Shown: positions 26,964 through 36,114, numbered from the stretch's first letter. The stretch is DNA of 64,000 bases from Endozoicomonas_A sp049275935 (GCF_049275935.1 NZ_CP184830.1:2170001-2234000); one strand, 5' to 3'. Made by a program: numbers and translations. The notes: generated from the sequence alone by a model not told the origin.

Positions 26964-28301
26964 GTGACTGGCAGAATTTTTTATTTATATGGACTGCTGC
27001 TTTTTGTATTTCTTGTTCCGAAAAACGGATTTGCGGTGATTCCGGGAAACCCATATCCAGAGATTCCGAAAAGCATATTGGCAGATATCCGCCACGTCTG
27101 CTTTATCGTTAATCCAGCCAGTAATAATGGACAGGGTGCGAGAGTCTGGGAAAGTATTGAACAGGCTGTCAATCATTATTTCACAGCAGTAGGCTCACAG
27201 GACGAGGCTGCTGCTCAGGATCGAGCGACATTTGAAGTGTTTTTTACGGAATATGCAGGTCATGCAACGGATCTGGCAACCCAAGCTCATCAGAACTGGC
27301 AGCAGGAGCATCAGGAGCAGCGGGAGCAACAGGAGCAGGAGCTGCAGGGGGACGAGCATAAATTATTAAAGAAGAAGTTATTACATTATAAAGAAGCCGG
27401 GAGGAAGGCGTTGAAGTCCGCCTCGGCCAGGCAGTTATTAGAGAATCAGTTGTTAATTGTTGCAGTGGGAGGAGACGGCACTGTTCATGAGGTGGTTCAG
27501 GGTTTAGAAGCTCATCGACAACAAGTTATTATTGGGGTTATACCGGCGGGTACGGGAAACAATATAGCAAGATCACTTCAATTGCGTGACCCGATGCATG
27601 CCCTTCGGACACTGGTTTATGGAGCCGTTCAACCTTTAGGTGCGTATAAAATTGAAGCTTGTGAAAGAGGAAGTTGCCAGAAGAAAACGGTTCTGGCAGT
27701 CAATGAGTTTGATCTGGGAGTGACGAATCAGTTAACAAAAAGGAAAAGTGATTACGGGAGCGGTGAACGATCGGGTCGACTGATGAGTTACTCACCCGGA
27801 AATATGATCTATCCACTCTCAGACCTCGCTTCAACAATGAGATGGAATACACCTATGGTCAAGTGCAGCATTAATGGGGGTAGCAGATTCCATATCCCTC
27901 TGAATATACTGGCCGGAGGGGTCACGGGGCCTATAATCGGAGGCGAGTTTGGCCTTCAGGATGGTGTCAGAGCAGACAGTTCGCAGGGGGAGCTGCTTTA
28001 TGGTGAGAAGTGGGATCCACCCCTTTGGGCACTTGTTCAGGTGGCTATGCAGAGATTATTCAATTGGTCAGGCCTCAAACGGGCTCAGTTTAATCAACTG
28101 GACATTGAGCACGTGAAGGAACCACCTCCGGATATTCAGGTTGATGGTGATATTTTACTGCAAACACCGGCACGAATAACCTGGTTGCCGGGAGTGTTAC
28201 ATTTTATGAGACCTCCCGTATATGGTGATTACAATTATTTCGACATGTACTTTGAAGAAGCCGAGGACGAAAGAGCGAAGAAAAAGCAGGATTCCATGTA
28301 A
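26964..28301 (+). CDS. Secreted diacylglycerol-kinase-like protein, copy 2
   Basis: A paralogue of 445 residues from the GTG at 26964, which aligns with the GTG starts of the other copies. A reading from ATG 26865 adds 33 residues before the signal peptide and is less likely. The signal-like stretch is IFYLYGLLLFVFLVPKNGFA. It keeps GGDGTVHEV but has IPAGTGNNIAR, with Asn replacing the conserved Asp of GTGND. It also carries two insertions relative to its siblings: a Pro-rich stretch after the signal peptide (about 22 residues), and about 43 highly charged residues before the GGDGT strand (Gln/Glu/Lys-rich, EQREQQEQELQ). Catalytic competence is therefore doubtful. Same operon direction as SURF1 and ctaA. 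Confidence 0.8.
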   Translation: MTGRIFYLYGLLLFVFLVPKNGFAVIPGNPYPEIPKSILADIRHVCFIVNPASNNGQGARVWESIEQAVNHYFTAVGSQDEAAAQDRATFEVFFTEYAGHATDLATQAHQNWQQEHQEQREQQEQELQGDEHKLLKKKLLHYKEAGRKALKSASARQLLENQLLIVAVGGDGTVHEVVQGLEAHRQQVIIGVIPAGTGNNIARSLQLRDPMHALRTLVYGAVQPLGAYKIEACERGSCQKKTVLAVNEFDLGVTNQLTKRKSDYGSGERSGRLMSYSPGNMIYPLSDLASTMRWNTPMVKCSINGGSRFHIPLNILAGGVTGPIIGGEFGLQDGVRADSSQGELLYGEKWDPPLWALVQVAMQRLFNWSGLKRAQFNQLDIEHVKEPPPDIQVDGDILLQTPARITWLPGVLHFMRPPVYGDYNYFDMYFEEAEDERAKKKQDSM

Positions 28302-28327
28302 ATTTTGGGTATTGCAGTGGGACTATT

Positions 28328-28453
28328 TCTCAGAAAAACCTCGGCTACGCTATTCAATGGCTGGGTTTGTATCTTCGGTAAATGCCTCAGTCGGGCCCGG
28401 ACAGAGCCAACAAAAACAGTTACCCGTGACCGACAGAAAGGGGATGGTTTACT
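28328..28453 (+). repeat. Spacer between kinase copies 2 and 3, copy of SURF1 3' end
   Basis: Begins TCTCAGAAAAACCTCGGCTA and continues CGCTATTCAATGG, almost identical to SURF1 at 25491-25525. It later shares GCCAACAAAA and ends GGATGGTTTACTGTG versus GGATGATTCACTGTG. A middle part is deleted or diverged. It is a fossil of the SURF1 gene end carried along by tandem duplication. Confidence 0.85.
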
Positions 28454-29632
28454 GTGAATAGTCGAGTTTTTTATTCATATGTTCTGCTGCTTTTTGTATT
28501 TCTTATTCCTGTAAACGGATTTGCAGCGATTCGCCATGCCTGCTTTATCGTCAATCCTGCCAGTAATAATGGTAAAGGTTGGAGGGTTTGGGACAGAATT
28601 GAAGAAGCGGTCGACCAGCACTACACAGCAGTTGGCTCACAAGACCAGGCTGCAGCTGCGCTACAAGCGACATATAACGTTTTTTTTACAGAACATGCGG
28701 GTCATGCAACGGAACTGGCAATGCAGGCATATCTGGACTGGCAGCAGGGGCAACATGATCAGGAAGATCAGTTACTGATTGTTGCTGTTGGTGGCGATGG
28801 CACTGTCCATGAGGTGGTTCAGGGTCTTGAAGGTCAACCACAAGTTGTTATTGGTGTTATACCAGCGGGTAAGGGAAACGACATTGCGAAAACACTCCGA
28901 TTGGGTAAACCGATGCATGCCCTTCGGACATTGGTTTATGGCACTCCTATGCCTTTTGGTGCCTACAAAATTGAAGGTTGTGAAAGAGGCAGTTGCGAGA
29001 AGAAAACGGTTCTGGCAGTGAATGAGTTTGAGCTGGGTGTGATGACCCAGATGAAAAAAAAGAAAGATGAACACGACAGTGGTGAGCGACCAAGCCGACT
29101 GCTTAGATATTCACCAAGAAGTATGGCCTATCCAATGTTAGCCTTCAGTTCAGCAATGAGATGGAATACACCCAATGTCAGGTGTCGTTTTGATCGTGGA
29201 AGCTATCATGATATCCCCTTGAATTTTCTGGCAGCAGGGACAGGGCCGACGGTAGGAGGCGGGCTTACCCTTTATAACGATATGGGACCGTCCAGATTCT
29301 TTGGAGAGCTGCTTTATAATCAGCACAGGACTCATCCTGTTTGGACACTTATTCAGATTAACATGGAGACAAGCACGCACCTCATTTGGAGACTTATCAA
29401 GATGACCATTGGGAGATTATTCCACTGGCCAGGTATGCAGCGGCTTTGCTTTACTCAACTGAATATTGAAAACGAGGTTGAGACACCTCTGTCTATTCAG
29501 GTCGATGGTGATATTTTACTGCAAACACCCGCACAAATAACCTGGCTGAGGGGGTTGTTCCAGTTTATGAGACCTCCCGAACATGGAGAACTCGGTCATG
29601 CCCTGATGTATCTCGATGAAGTGGAGGATTAA
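28454..29632 (+). CDS. Secreted diacylglycerol-kinase-like protein, copy 3
   Basis: A 392-residue paralogue starting at a GTG preceded by GGGGATGG. Signal peptide VFYSYVLLLFVFLIPVNGFA, then AIRHACFIVNPASNNG, GGDGTVHEV (GGDGT 113-117), IPAGKGNDIAK (137-147) and VDGDILLQTPAQ near the C-terminus. Thr of the canonical GTGND is Lys in this copy and in copy 4. The N-terminal 300 residues are very similar to copy 4, so these two are the most recent duplicates. A short internal duplication (HLIWRLIK after HPVWTLIQ) distinguishes its C-terminal part. Exported location and substrate are inferred, not shown. Confidence 0.83.
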   Translation: MNSRVFYSYVLLLFVFLIPVNGFAAIRHACFIVNPASNNGKGWRVWDRIEEAVDQHYTAVGSQDQAAAALQATYNVFFTEHAGHATELAMQAYLDWQQGQHDQEDQLLIVAVGGDGTVHEVVQGLEGQPQVVIGVIPAGKGNDIAKTLRLGKPMHALRTLVYGTPMPFGAYKIEGCERGSCEKKTVLAVNEFELGVMTQMKKKKDEHDSGERPSRLLRYSPRSMAYPMLAFSSAMRWNTPNVRCRFDRGSYHDIPLNFLAAGTGPTVGGGLTLYNDMGPSRFFGELLYNQHRTHPVWTLIQINMETSTHLIWRLIKMTIGRLFHWPGMQRLCFTQLNIENEVETPLSIQVDGDILLQTPAQITWLRGLFQFMRPPEHGELGHALMYLDEVED

Positions 29633-29688
29633 AGAGCCAGGAAAAAGCAGGGTTCCATTTAAATTTTCAGTGTGGCTATCAGACTGTT

Positions 29689-29826
29689 TCTCAGAAAAAC
29701 CTCAGCTAAGCTATCCAATGGTTTTTAATGGCTGGGTTTGTATCTATGGCAATTACCACCGCCAGGCCCGGATCAATGCCAACAAAAACAGGTATCCGTG
29801 ACTGACAGAAAAGGGGATGGTTTACT
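29689..29826 (+). repeat. Spacer between kinase copies 3 and 4, copy of SURF1 3' end
   Basis: TCTCAGAAAAACCTCAGCTA, AAGCTATCCAATGG, GCCAACAAAAACAGG and the terminal GGATGGTTTACTGTG match the preceding spacer and, more distantly, SURF1 25491-25651. It supports duplication of a SURF1-tail plus kinase unit. Confidence 0.85.
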
Positions 29827-31035
29827 GTGAGTAGTCGAGTTTTTTATTTATATGTCCTGCTGCTTTTTGTGTTTCTTATTCCTGTATATGGATTTGCAAC
29901 GATTCGTCACGCCTGCTTTATCGTCAATCCTGCCAGTAATAATGGTAAAGGTTGGAGGGTCTGGGACAGAATTGAAGAAGCGGTCGACCAGCACTATACA
30001 GCAGTCGGCTCACAAGACCAGGCTGCAGCTGCGGTACAAGCGACATATAACGTTTTTTTTACAGAACATGCGGGTCATGCAACGGAACTGGCAATGCAGG
30101 CATATCTGGACTGGCAACAGGTGCAACACGATCAGGAAGATCAGTTATTGATTGTTGCTGTTGGTGGCGATGGCACTATCCATGAGGTGGTTCAGGGTCT
30201 TGAAGGTAAACCACAAGTTGTTATCGGTGTTATACCGGCGGGTAAGGGAAACGACATTGCGAATACACTCCGATTGGGTAAACCGATGCATGCCCTTCGG
30301 ACATTGGTATATGGCACTCCTATGCGCTTTGGTGCCTATAAAATTGAAGGTTGTGAAAGAGGCAGTTGCGAGAAGAAAACGGTTCTGGCAGTGAGCGAGT
30401 TTGATCTGGGTATGGCGACCCAGATGAAAAAAAAGAAAGACGACCACAACAGTGGTAAACGACCAAGCCGACTGCTCAGATACTCACCCAGAAGTATGGC
30501 CTCTGCAATGTTAGCCATCAGTTCAGCGATGAGATGGAATACACCCATAGTCAGGTGCACTACTGATAATGGCAGGTTCAATATTCCATTGAATTTTCTG
30601 GCCGCAAGTACAGGGCCAACGTTCGGAGGTGGAATCGCCCTTTTTAATTACATGCTCCCGATCTGTACGCGGGGAAAGCTGCTTTATAGTCATCAGAGGA
30701 CGCATCCCATTTGGACACTTATTCAGATGACTATGGAGAGATTACTCAATTGGTCAGGTCTGACTCGGACGAATATGCAGAAATTACGCAATTGGTCAGG
30801 TCAACGGGAGCTTGTTTTTACTCAACTGGGCATTCAACATCAGGATGAGACACCGCTGTCTATTCAGGTCGATGGTGATATTTCACTGCAAACACCGGCA
30901 CAAATAACCTGGTTGTCGTCAGCGTTCCGGTTTATGAGACCTCCCGAATATGGAGAACTCGGTTATGCCCTCATGGACCTTGACGGAGCCGGGGATGATC
31001 CGGATTCCTTTTATATTTTGAGTGCAGAAATGTGA
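29827..31035 (+). CDS. Secreted diacylglycerol-kinase-like protein, copy 4
   Basis: A 402-residue paralogue with GTG start, signal peptide VFYLYVLLLFVFLIPVYGFA, GGDGTIHEV, IPAGKGNDIAN and VDGDISLQTPAQ. The Lys-containing GKGND variant is shared with copy 3. A short local duplication near the C-terminus (NWSGLTRTNMQ then RNWSGQRE) distinguishes it. It is the last copy before the oxidase cluster resumes at 31063. The array is in the same direction as SURF1 and ctaA without obvious terminators, so it may be read through with the cox genes. Confidence 0.83.
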   Translation: MSSRVFYLYVLLLFVFLIPVYGFATIRHACFIVNPASNNGKGWRVWDRIEEAVDQHYTAVGSQDQAAAAVQATYNVFFTEHAGHATELAMQAYLDWQQVQHDQEDQLLIVAVGGDGTIHEVVQGLEGKPQVVIGVIPAGKGNDIANTLRLGKPMHALRTLVYGTPMRFGAYKIEGCERGSCEKKTVLAVSEFDLGMATQMKKKKDDHNSGKRPSRLLRYSPRSMASAMLAISSAMRWNTPIVRCTTDNGRFNIPLNFLAASTGPTFGGGIALFNYMLPICTRGKLLYSHQRTHPIWTLIQMTMERLLNWSGLTRTNMQKLRNWSGQRELVFTQLGIQHQDETPLSIQVDGDISLQTPAQITWLSSAFRFMRPPEYGELGYALMDLDGAGDDPDSFYILSAEM

Positions 31036-31062
31036 CTATCTAATCAACCGGGTATTATAAGA

Positions 31063-31668
31063 ATGAAAAGAGTAAAGAAAACAAAAAGTCGCTGGCAACT
31101 GGCTCTGGTTATTCTCATGCCATCTCTGGCAATGGGTTTGGCTTGGTACTTTTATTTCTTTGGAACACAGTTTGTGCCGGATGGTCGTACGAACAAAGGT
31201 GAACTGTTGTTACCCCCTGCCAGCTTCCAGAGTATGACGCTTGAGAAAAATAATGAAATGTTTGATCTGCAAGGGCTGGAGGGACGTTGGGGGGTTCTGG
31301 TGTTTGGTGACGATGCCTGTTCTGATCAGGCCTGTCAGGAAGCGCTCTATCAAACCCGTCAGGCGCATCTGGCGCTGGGTAGAGACAGTGATCGGGTCGT
31401 TCGGGTGTTCATTTCTTCCTCATCGAATCCTGAATTAAACAAGCGTTTACTCAGCGAACACCCTGATCTGATCTGGTTAGGCAGTCGTAAAGAATCGGTG
31501 TTGAAGGCTCTGGGTAAAAACCCGGGTGAAAAAAGAGAATGGCCAACCAATGGCTTTTACATCGTTGACCCCCTGGGGAATATCATGATGAAGTATCAGC
31601 CAGGGCAGTACGGTGGAGATTTATTAAAAGACTTAAGGAAGTTGCTTAAAGCATCAAACATCGGCTGA
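31063..31668 (+). CDS. Membrane-anchored thioredoxin-fold-like cox cluster protein
   Basis: A 201-residue protein with one N-terminal membrane helix (LALVILMPSLAMGLAWYFYF) and a periplasmic domain whose layout (FDLQGLEGRWGVLVFGDDAC, a CSDQAC pair, IVDPLGNIMMKYQPG) resembles SCO/thioredoxin-like folds. The canonical CxxxC spacing of SCO1 is altered. Genes of this type sit just before ctaA in pseudomonad cox clusters. A role in oxidase assembly is likely from context only. Confidence 0.75.
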   Translation: MKRVKKTKSRWQLALVILMPSLAMGLAWYFYFFGTQFVPDGRTNKGELLLPPASFQSMTLEKNNEMFDLQGLEGRWGVLVFGDDACSDQACQEALYQTRQAHLALGRDSDRVVRVFISSSSNPELNKRLLSEHPDLIWLGSRKESVLKALGKNPGEKREWPTNGFYIVDPLGNIMMKYQPGQYGGDLLKDLRKLLKASNIG

Positions 31669-31684
31669 CATTGAAAGGTGTTCT

Positions 31685-32770
31685 ATGACGACAGCGTCTA
31701 TTAAAAAAACAAGAAGCCAGACAAAACGACAGAGAACGGGTTTTTATCTCTCCCTGTTTGCAACCTTGCTGGCCGCTGTGGTTGTCGGGTTAGGGGCTTA
31801 TACACGACTGGTTCACGCAGGACTGGGTTGTCCTGACTGGCCAGGTTGTTATGGCTTCCTGACAGTACCTGAAACAGCGCAGGAAATAGCCATAGCGGAA
31901 ACACTCTTTCCCCATGCCCCGGTAGAGGTCGACAAAGGCTGGGCTGAAATGGTGCATCGGTATGTCGCAGGCTCCCTGCTGCTGCAGGTTTTGATGATCG
32001 CCATTCAGGCCGTCCGGAACCGGAAAGAGCCGGGACAGCCATTAAAACTGCCTTTATTGATTCTGGGGCTGATTATTCTGCAGGCGGCTTTCGGCATGTG
32101 GACTGTGACATTAAAGCTCTGGCCCCAGGTGGTGACCGCTCATCTTCTGGGTGGCTTTGCTACCTTTAGTTTGTTGTTTTTACTGACCCTTCGTTTATCC
32201 GGATTGGTTTGGCCAAAACTCCCCTCCTCTGGCCAGAGAGATCGGCTGCGAGGCTTAGCCGCTGTCGGACTGCTGGTGTTGATTTTACAGATCACACTGG
32301 GAGGCTGGACCAGCTCCAACTACGCCGCCCTGGCCTGTCCTGATTTTCCTATGTGTCAGGGGCAATGGCTGCCTGAGGCTGATTTTGCCGACGGTTTGAA
32401 TGTCAGCCAGTCTATTGGTCCGAATTATCTGGGTGGAAAAATGGACTCTGAAGCCCGGACTGCTATACATCTTTTACACCGATTAGGGGCACTGGTGACT
32501 ACGGTGTTTCTGCTGTTCCTTTTTGTACAGGTACTTCGATATAGTAATACACAGTTGTCTAATAACCGAAACAGCCTGAGAGTGCTGGCCACTTTGATGC
32601 TTCTGGCTCTGCTGGTACAGGTCATTTTGGGGGTCAGTAACATCCTGGGCAGCCTGCCACTTTCAGTGGCAGTGGCCCATAATCTGGGAGGTGCTGTTTT
32701 GCTGTTGACACTGGTGGCTCTCAACTTCCGTATGAACATATCTGAAGGATTCAGTGAGGTTCAATCATGA
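31685..32770 (+). CDS. ctaA: Heme A synthase (Cox15/CtaA)
   Basis: Converts heme O to heme A in the inner membrane. The 361-residue protein has eight predicted helices with paired heme-ligand histidines in repeated halves: TRLVHAGLGCPDWPGCYGF, EMVHRYVAG, VVTAHLLGGF, HLLHRLGALVTT and VAVAHNLGGA. Cysteine motifs CPDWPGC and CPDFPMC occur in the periplasmic loops. Overlap of 4 bp with cyoE indicates coupling. It supplies heme A for the oxidase encoded upstream. Confidence 0.95.
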   Translation: MTTASIKKTRSQTKRQRTGFYLSLFATLLAAVVVGLGAYTRLVHAGLGCPDWPGCYGFLTVPETAQEIAIAETLFPHAPVEVDKGWAEMVHRYVAGSLLLQVLMIAIQAVRNRKEPGQPLKLPLLILGLIILQAAFGMWTVTLKLWPQVVTAHLLGGFATFSLLFLLTLRLSGLVWPKLPSSGQRDRLRGLAAVGLLVLILQITLGGWTSSNYAALACPDFPMCQGQWLPEADFADGLNVSQSIGPNYLGGKMDSEARTAIHLLHRLGALVTTVFLLFLFVQVLRYSNTQLSNNRNSLRVLATLMLLALLVQVILGVSNILGSLPLSVAVAHNLGGAVLLLTLVALNFRMNISEGFSEVQS

Positions 32771-33684
32771 GTAAGGTCATTCAAAAGAGCAGTAGTGCAT
32801 CCCTGCAGGAATCCGCTCACTGGCGTGATTATCTTGAGCTGACCAAACCCAGGGTGGTCGCCCTGATGGTTCTGACGGTAGTGATTGGTATGTGCCTGGC
32901 AACGCCGGGCATGGTGCCCCTGGATATTCTGCTGTTTGGTAATCTGGGCATTGCTCTCTCGGCCGCTTCCGCTGCGGTGATCAATCATGTGGTCGATCGA
33001 CAGATTGATGCGGTTATGGCCAGAACCCACAAGAGACCGGTAGCCACAGGGCGTGTTGAGCCACTTCAGGCTTTGTTGTTTGCCTTTACTCTGGGTGTGC
33101 TGGGCATAGGGATTCTGGTGTTTCTGGTCAACCCTTTGACCGCCTGGCTGACACTGGCCTCACTGATGGGTTATGCCGTGATTTACACTCTGATTTTAAA
33201 GCGTGCTACTCCACAGAATATTGTCATTGGCGGGATTGCCGGTGCCTCCCCTCCCCTGCTGGGATGGACGGCAGTGACCGGACACTTTGAAGGACACGCC
33301 CTGCTGCTGGTCTTGATTATTTTCGCCTGGACGCCTCCTCACTTCTGGGCTTTGGCTATTCATCGCAAAGCTGAATATGCCAGGGCGGACATTCCCATGT
33401 TGCCGGTGACTCATGGAGAGGCATACACCAAACTGCATATTTTGCTGTATACAGTGATCATGATTCTGGTCAGTGTTCTGCCTTTCCTGACTGGCATGAG
33501 TGGTACTGTTTATCTGGCGGGTGCATTGATTCTCGGGGGGCGCTTTCTTTACTGGGCTATTGCTCTGTTGCGAGAAAGCAGGCCCCACGCCGCCATCAAG
33601 ACGTTCAAGTATTCCATTACCTATTTGATGTTGCTCTTCGTGGTATTGCTGGTGGATCATTACACGTTCTATTTGTGGCTTTAA
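32767..33684 (+). CDS. cyoE: Protoheme IX farnesyltransferase (heme O synthase)
   Basis: Integral membrane UbiA-type prenyltransferase of 305 residues that adds farnesyl to heme B. Motifs are LTKPRVVALMV at the N-terminus, NHVVDRQIDAVMARTHKRPV with the Asp-rich NDxxDxxxD-like site, and the second cytoplasmic motif HRKAEYARADIPMLPV. It acts just before CtaA. The ATG overlaps the ctaA stop. Confidence 0.96.
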   Translation: MSKVIQKSSSASLQESAHWRDYLELTKPRVVALMVLTVVIGMCLATPGMVPLDILLFGNLGIALSAASAAVINHVVDRQIDAVMARTHKRPVATGRVEPLQALLFAFTLGVLGIGILVFLVNPLTAWLTLASLMGYAVIYTLILKRATPQNIVIGGIAGASPPLLGWTAVTGHFEGHALLLVLIIFAWTPPHFWALAIHRKAEYARADIPMLPVTHGEAYTKLHILLYTVIMILVSVLPFLTGMSGTVYLAGALILGGRFLYWAIALLRESRPHAAIKTFKYSITYLMLLFVVLLVDHYTFYLWL

Positions 33685-33776
33685 CAGGCATAGGCTTGAA
33701 AGCAGCCACAGTTTTTTTCGAGCTGTATACGAGCCGAGGGCTTTTTTTATGAGCTTAGGGCTCCAGAGGATTGTCC

Positions 33777-34439
33777 ATGGAATCTGGGATCAGAAACAAC
33801 GTGAATAAAACAGTATTGATTCTGGTGGCCATTGTTGCGGTCATTATGGGTCTGACGTTCTACAAGTACACAAACAAGCCATCGTTGACACTGGAAGAGT
33901 TACAGCGAATGGGTACAGTGGTTTTCGACAAGCCACGCACCTTTGAAATGAAGGGTATGGTGGATAACAAGGGGCAACCTTTTACCCAAGCCAACCTCGA
34001 AGGCAAATGGTCCCTGGTGTACTTTGGTTACACCTTCTGTCCGGACATCTGCCCTACTACGCTGGGTCAGTTGAACCAGATGGATAAGCTGTTGAAGAAC
34101 GATAACCCTGAAATGGCAAAGAAAATGCATTATTTCATGGTGACAGTTGATCCACGCAGGGACACAGTAGAGAAGCTTAATGGCTATGTCCCACATTTTA
34201 ACCCTGATTTTGTGGGTGTGACGGGCTCCCAGAAAGCTATCCATAACCTGGCCGTGCAAATGAACATCCCCTACACACCGGTCATCGATCCGGAAGATGA
34301 ATACTATCTGGTGGATCATGGCGCTAACCTGGTCATCATCAATCCAAAGGGGGACTACCACGGCTTTATCCGCCCGCCTCTGGATTCAGAAAAACTGACA
34401 CGGGTAATGGTGGGTGTTGATGAGCTTTATCAGGAATAA
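33777..34439 (+). CDS. SCO1/SenC-family copper chaperone
   Basis: A 220-residue membrane-anchored periplasmic protein with one N-terminal helix and a thioredoxin fold. The copper motif is CPDICP (GYTFCPDICPTTLGQL) and the distal His is expected in the YLVDHGANLVIINPKG stretch. It delivers copper to the CuA site of subunit II. ATG 33777 with AGAGGA upstream is preferred over TTG 33771. It ends the oxidase cluster and is convergent with znuB. Confidence 0.93.
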   Translation: MESGIRNNVNKTVLILVAIVAVIMGLTFYKYTNKPSLTLEELQRMGTVVFDKPRTFEMKGMVDNKGQPFTQANLEGKWSLVYFGYTFCPDICPTTLGQLNQMDKLLKNDNPEMAKKMHYFMVTVDPRRDTVEKLNGYVPHFNPDFVGVTGSQKAIHNLAVQMNIPYTPVIDPEDEYYLVDHGANLVIINPKGDYHGFIRPPLDSEKLTRVMVGVDELYQE

Positions 34440-34481
34440 CTCGGTTATCAGGCTTCGGGGCCAGAAAGACTGGCCCGTCGA

Positions 34482-35264
34482 TCAGCTGCGTTTGAAACTC
34501 AGACCCAAAACAAAAATCAGGAAGCTACAGACGACAACGGAAGGTCCTGACGGTGTATCCAGTTGCCAGGATGCAGTCAGTCCTCCTGCCACGCTCAGCA
34601 AGCCTATGATGCCAGCAATGATAGCCATCTGTTCCGGTGTTCGGGAAAACCTTTGGGCTGTTGCGGCCGGGATAATCATCAGTGAAGTGATCAAAAGCAC
34701 ACCAACAATTTTCATGGCCACAGCAATCACAAGGGCCATCAGTAAGGTCAGAATCAGTTTGGTTCTTCGCACCGGAAAACCTTCAACCTGGGCCAACTCT
34801 GCATGAATAGTCATGGCCAGAAGAGGTCGCCACAGCAGGGCCAGAGTGATGAGAACCAGTGCGCCGCCGCCGTATATCCAGAACAGGTCTGTGGGTGAGG
34901 TCGCCAGAATGTCTCCAAACAGGTAGGACATCATGTCGATCCGGACGTTCTCGGAAAAACTGATCGCAACAAGACCCAGAGAAAGGCTGCTATGGGCAAG
35001 AATCCCCAGGAGTGTATCGGACGCCATTTTTTGTTGTTCCTGCAGCGAGACCAGGAGAACCGCAAGAAACAGCGAGCACACTACAATGGCCAGATTAAGA
35101 TCAACATCGAGCAGCAGCCCCAGGGCTACGCCCAGCAGTGCCGAATGAGAGAGGGTATCGCCAAAGTAGGCCATCTTTCTCCAGACGACAAAACAACCCA
35201 GAGGCCCTGCCACTATAGCAACCCCTGATCCTGCCAGCAGTGCGGTAAGGAGCAGTTCAGACAT
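34482..35264 (-). CDS. znuB: Zinc ABC transporter permease ZnuB
   Basis: A 260-residue inner-membrane permease of the ABC-3 family with seven or eight helices. It starts MSELLLTALLAGSGVAIVAG and contains YFGDTLSHSALLGVALG, typical of ZnuB, and AMKIVGVLLITSLMIIPAATA. The ATG at 35264 overlaps znuC by 8 bp; a longer reading to 35366 lies inside znuC. It forms the channel of the high-affinity zinc importer with ZnuC and the distant ZnuA. Confidence 0.95.
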   Translation of the reverse strand: MSELLLTALLAGSGVAIVAGPLGCFVVWRKMAYFGDTLSHSALLGVALGLLLDVDLNLAIVVCSLFLAVLLVSLQEQQKMASDTLLGILAHSSLSLGLVAISFSENVRIDMMSYLFGDILATSPTDLFWIYGGGALVLITLALLWRPLLAMTIHAELAQVEGFPVRRTKLILTLLMALVIAVAMKIVGVLLITSLMIIPAATAQRFSRTPEQMAIIAGIIGLLSVAGGLTASWQLDTPSGPSVVVCSFLIFVLGLSFKRS

Positions 35265-36114
35265 GAGTGCTCCCGGTGTTTTTCTTGTGAATGATATGAC
35301 CATCAACAGTATGTTCGTGGTCATGGTGGTGAGCGTAAACAGCCAGTTCCTCGGACTCTCCACCAAAAAGTTTCAGATAGGCCGGGTGTTGACGAACCTG
35401 ATGAGGGTGACCTGAGCAACAGAGGTGCTGGTTAAGGCAAATGACCCGATCTGTTGAGGCCATCACAAGATGAAGGTCATGGGAGACCATTAAGACAGAG
35501 CAGCCGTCTTTCAGCTCAGGGTTGTTGCCATTTCTGAGTTCGGTGATCAGGTGATAAAGCTCTTTCTGACCATTGACGTCTACTCCCTGAACCGGCTCAT
35601 CGAGCACCAGAAGATGAGGTTTGTTGAGCAGTGCCCGGGCTAACAATGTTCTCTGAAGCTCTCCGCCTGAAAGCGAATGAACCGGTGAGTTGATGACGTG
35701 GGTTACTCCGGTTCTTGCCAGTGCCGAACGAATCTGTTTTCCTGATTGTCCGGTCAGGGAAAGAAAGCGTTTAACGCTCAGGGGCATGCTTTCGTCAACA
35801 TGTAATTTTTGTGGCATATAGCCGATACGCAGGCCTTCTTTCATGGTCCGGCTACCGGAATCAGGTGTCTGCAGGCCCAGAACAACTCTGACCAGTGTCG
35901 TTTTACCGGCCCCGTTCGGTCCTATCAGGGTCACGATTTCACCCGCTTTTACGTCCAGAGAAATATCGGAAACGACTTCTCGTTCGCGAAACGCAACATG
36001 GATGTTGTTCAATCTGATTAACGTCTCTTCAGACATAGGGGCATTCAGATCCTTTGTGGTTACTGTTTTATGGCCAGACGTTTTTTTACAGGCAGAGGCT
36101 TGGTCTGAACTCAT
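35257..36114 (-). CDS. znuC: Zinc ABC transporter ATP-binding protein ZnuC
   Basis: A 285-residue ATPase with Walker A GPNGAGKTT, signature LSGGELQRTLLARAL, Walker B LLVLDEPVQGVDV and the switch His in MVSHDLHLV. The C-terminus has a His-rich tail (HHHDHEHTVDGH) that probably binds zinc. I choose the ATG at 36114, which overlaps the zur stop as ATGA. An ATG at 36036 is nearer to the conserved domain and would drop a nonconserved 26-residue N-terminus. Operon order is zur-znuC-znuB. Confidence 0.95.
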   Translation of the reverse strand: MSSDQASACKKTSGHKTVTTKDLNAPMSEETLIRLNNIHVAFREREVVSDISLDVKAGEIVTLIGPNGAGKTTLVRVVLGLQTPDSGSRTMKEGLRIGYMPQKLHVDESMPLSVKRFLSLTGQSGKQIRSALARTGVTHVINSPVHSLSGGELQRTLLARALLNKPHLLVLDEPVQGVDVNGQKELYHLITELRNGNNPELKDGCSVLMVSHDLHLVMASTDRVICLNQHLCCSGHPHQVRQHPAYLKLFGGESEELAVYAHHHDHEHTVDGHIIHKKNTGSTHV

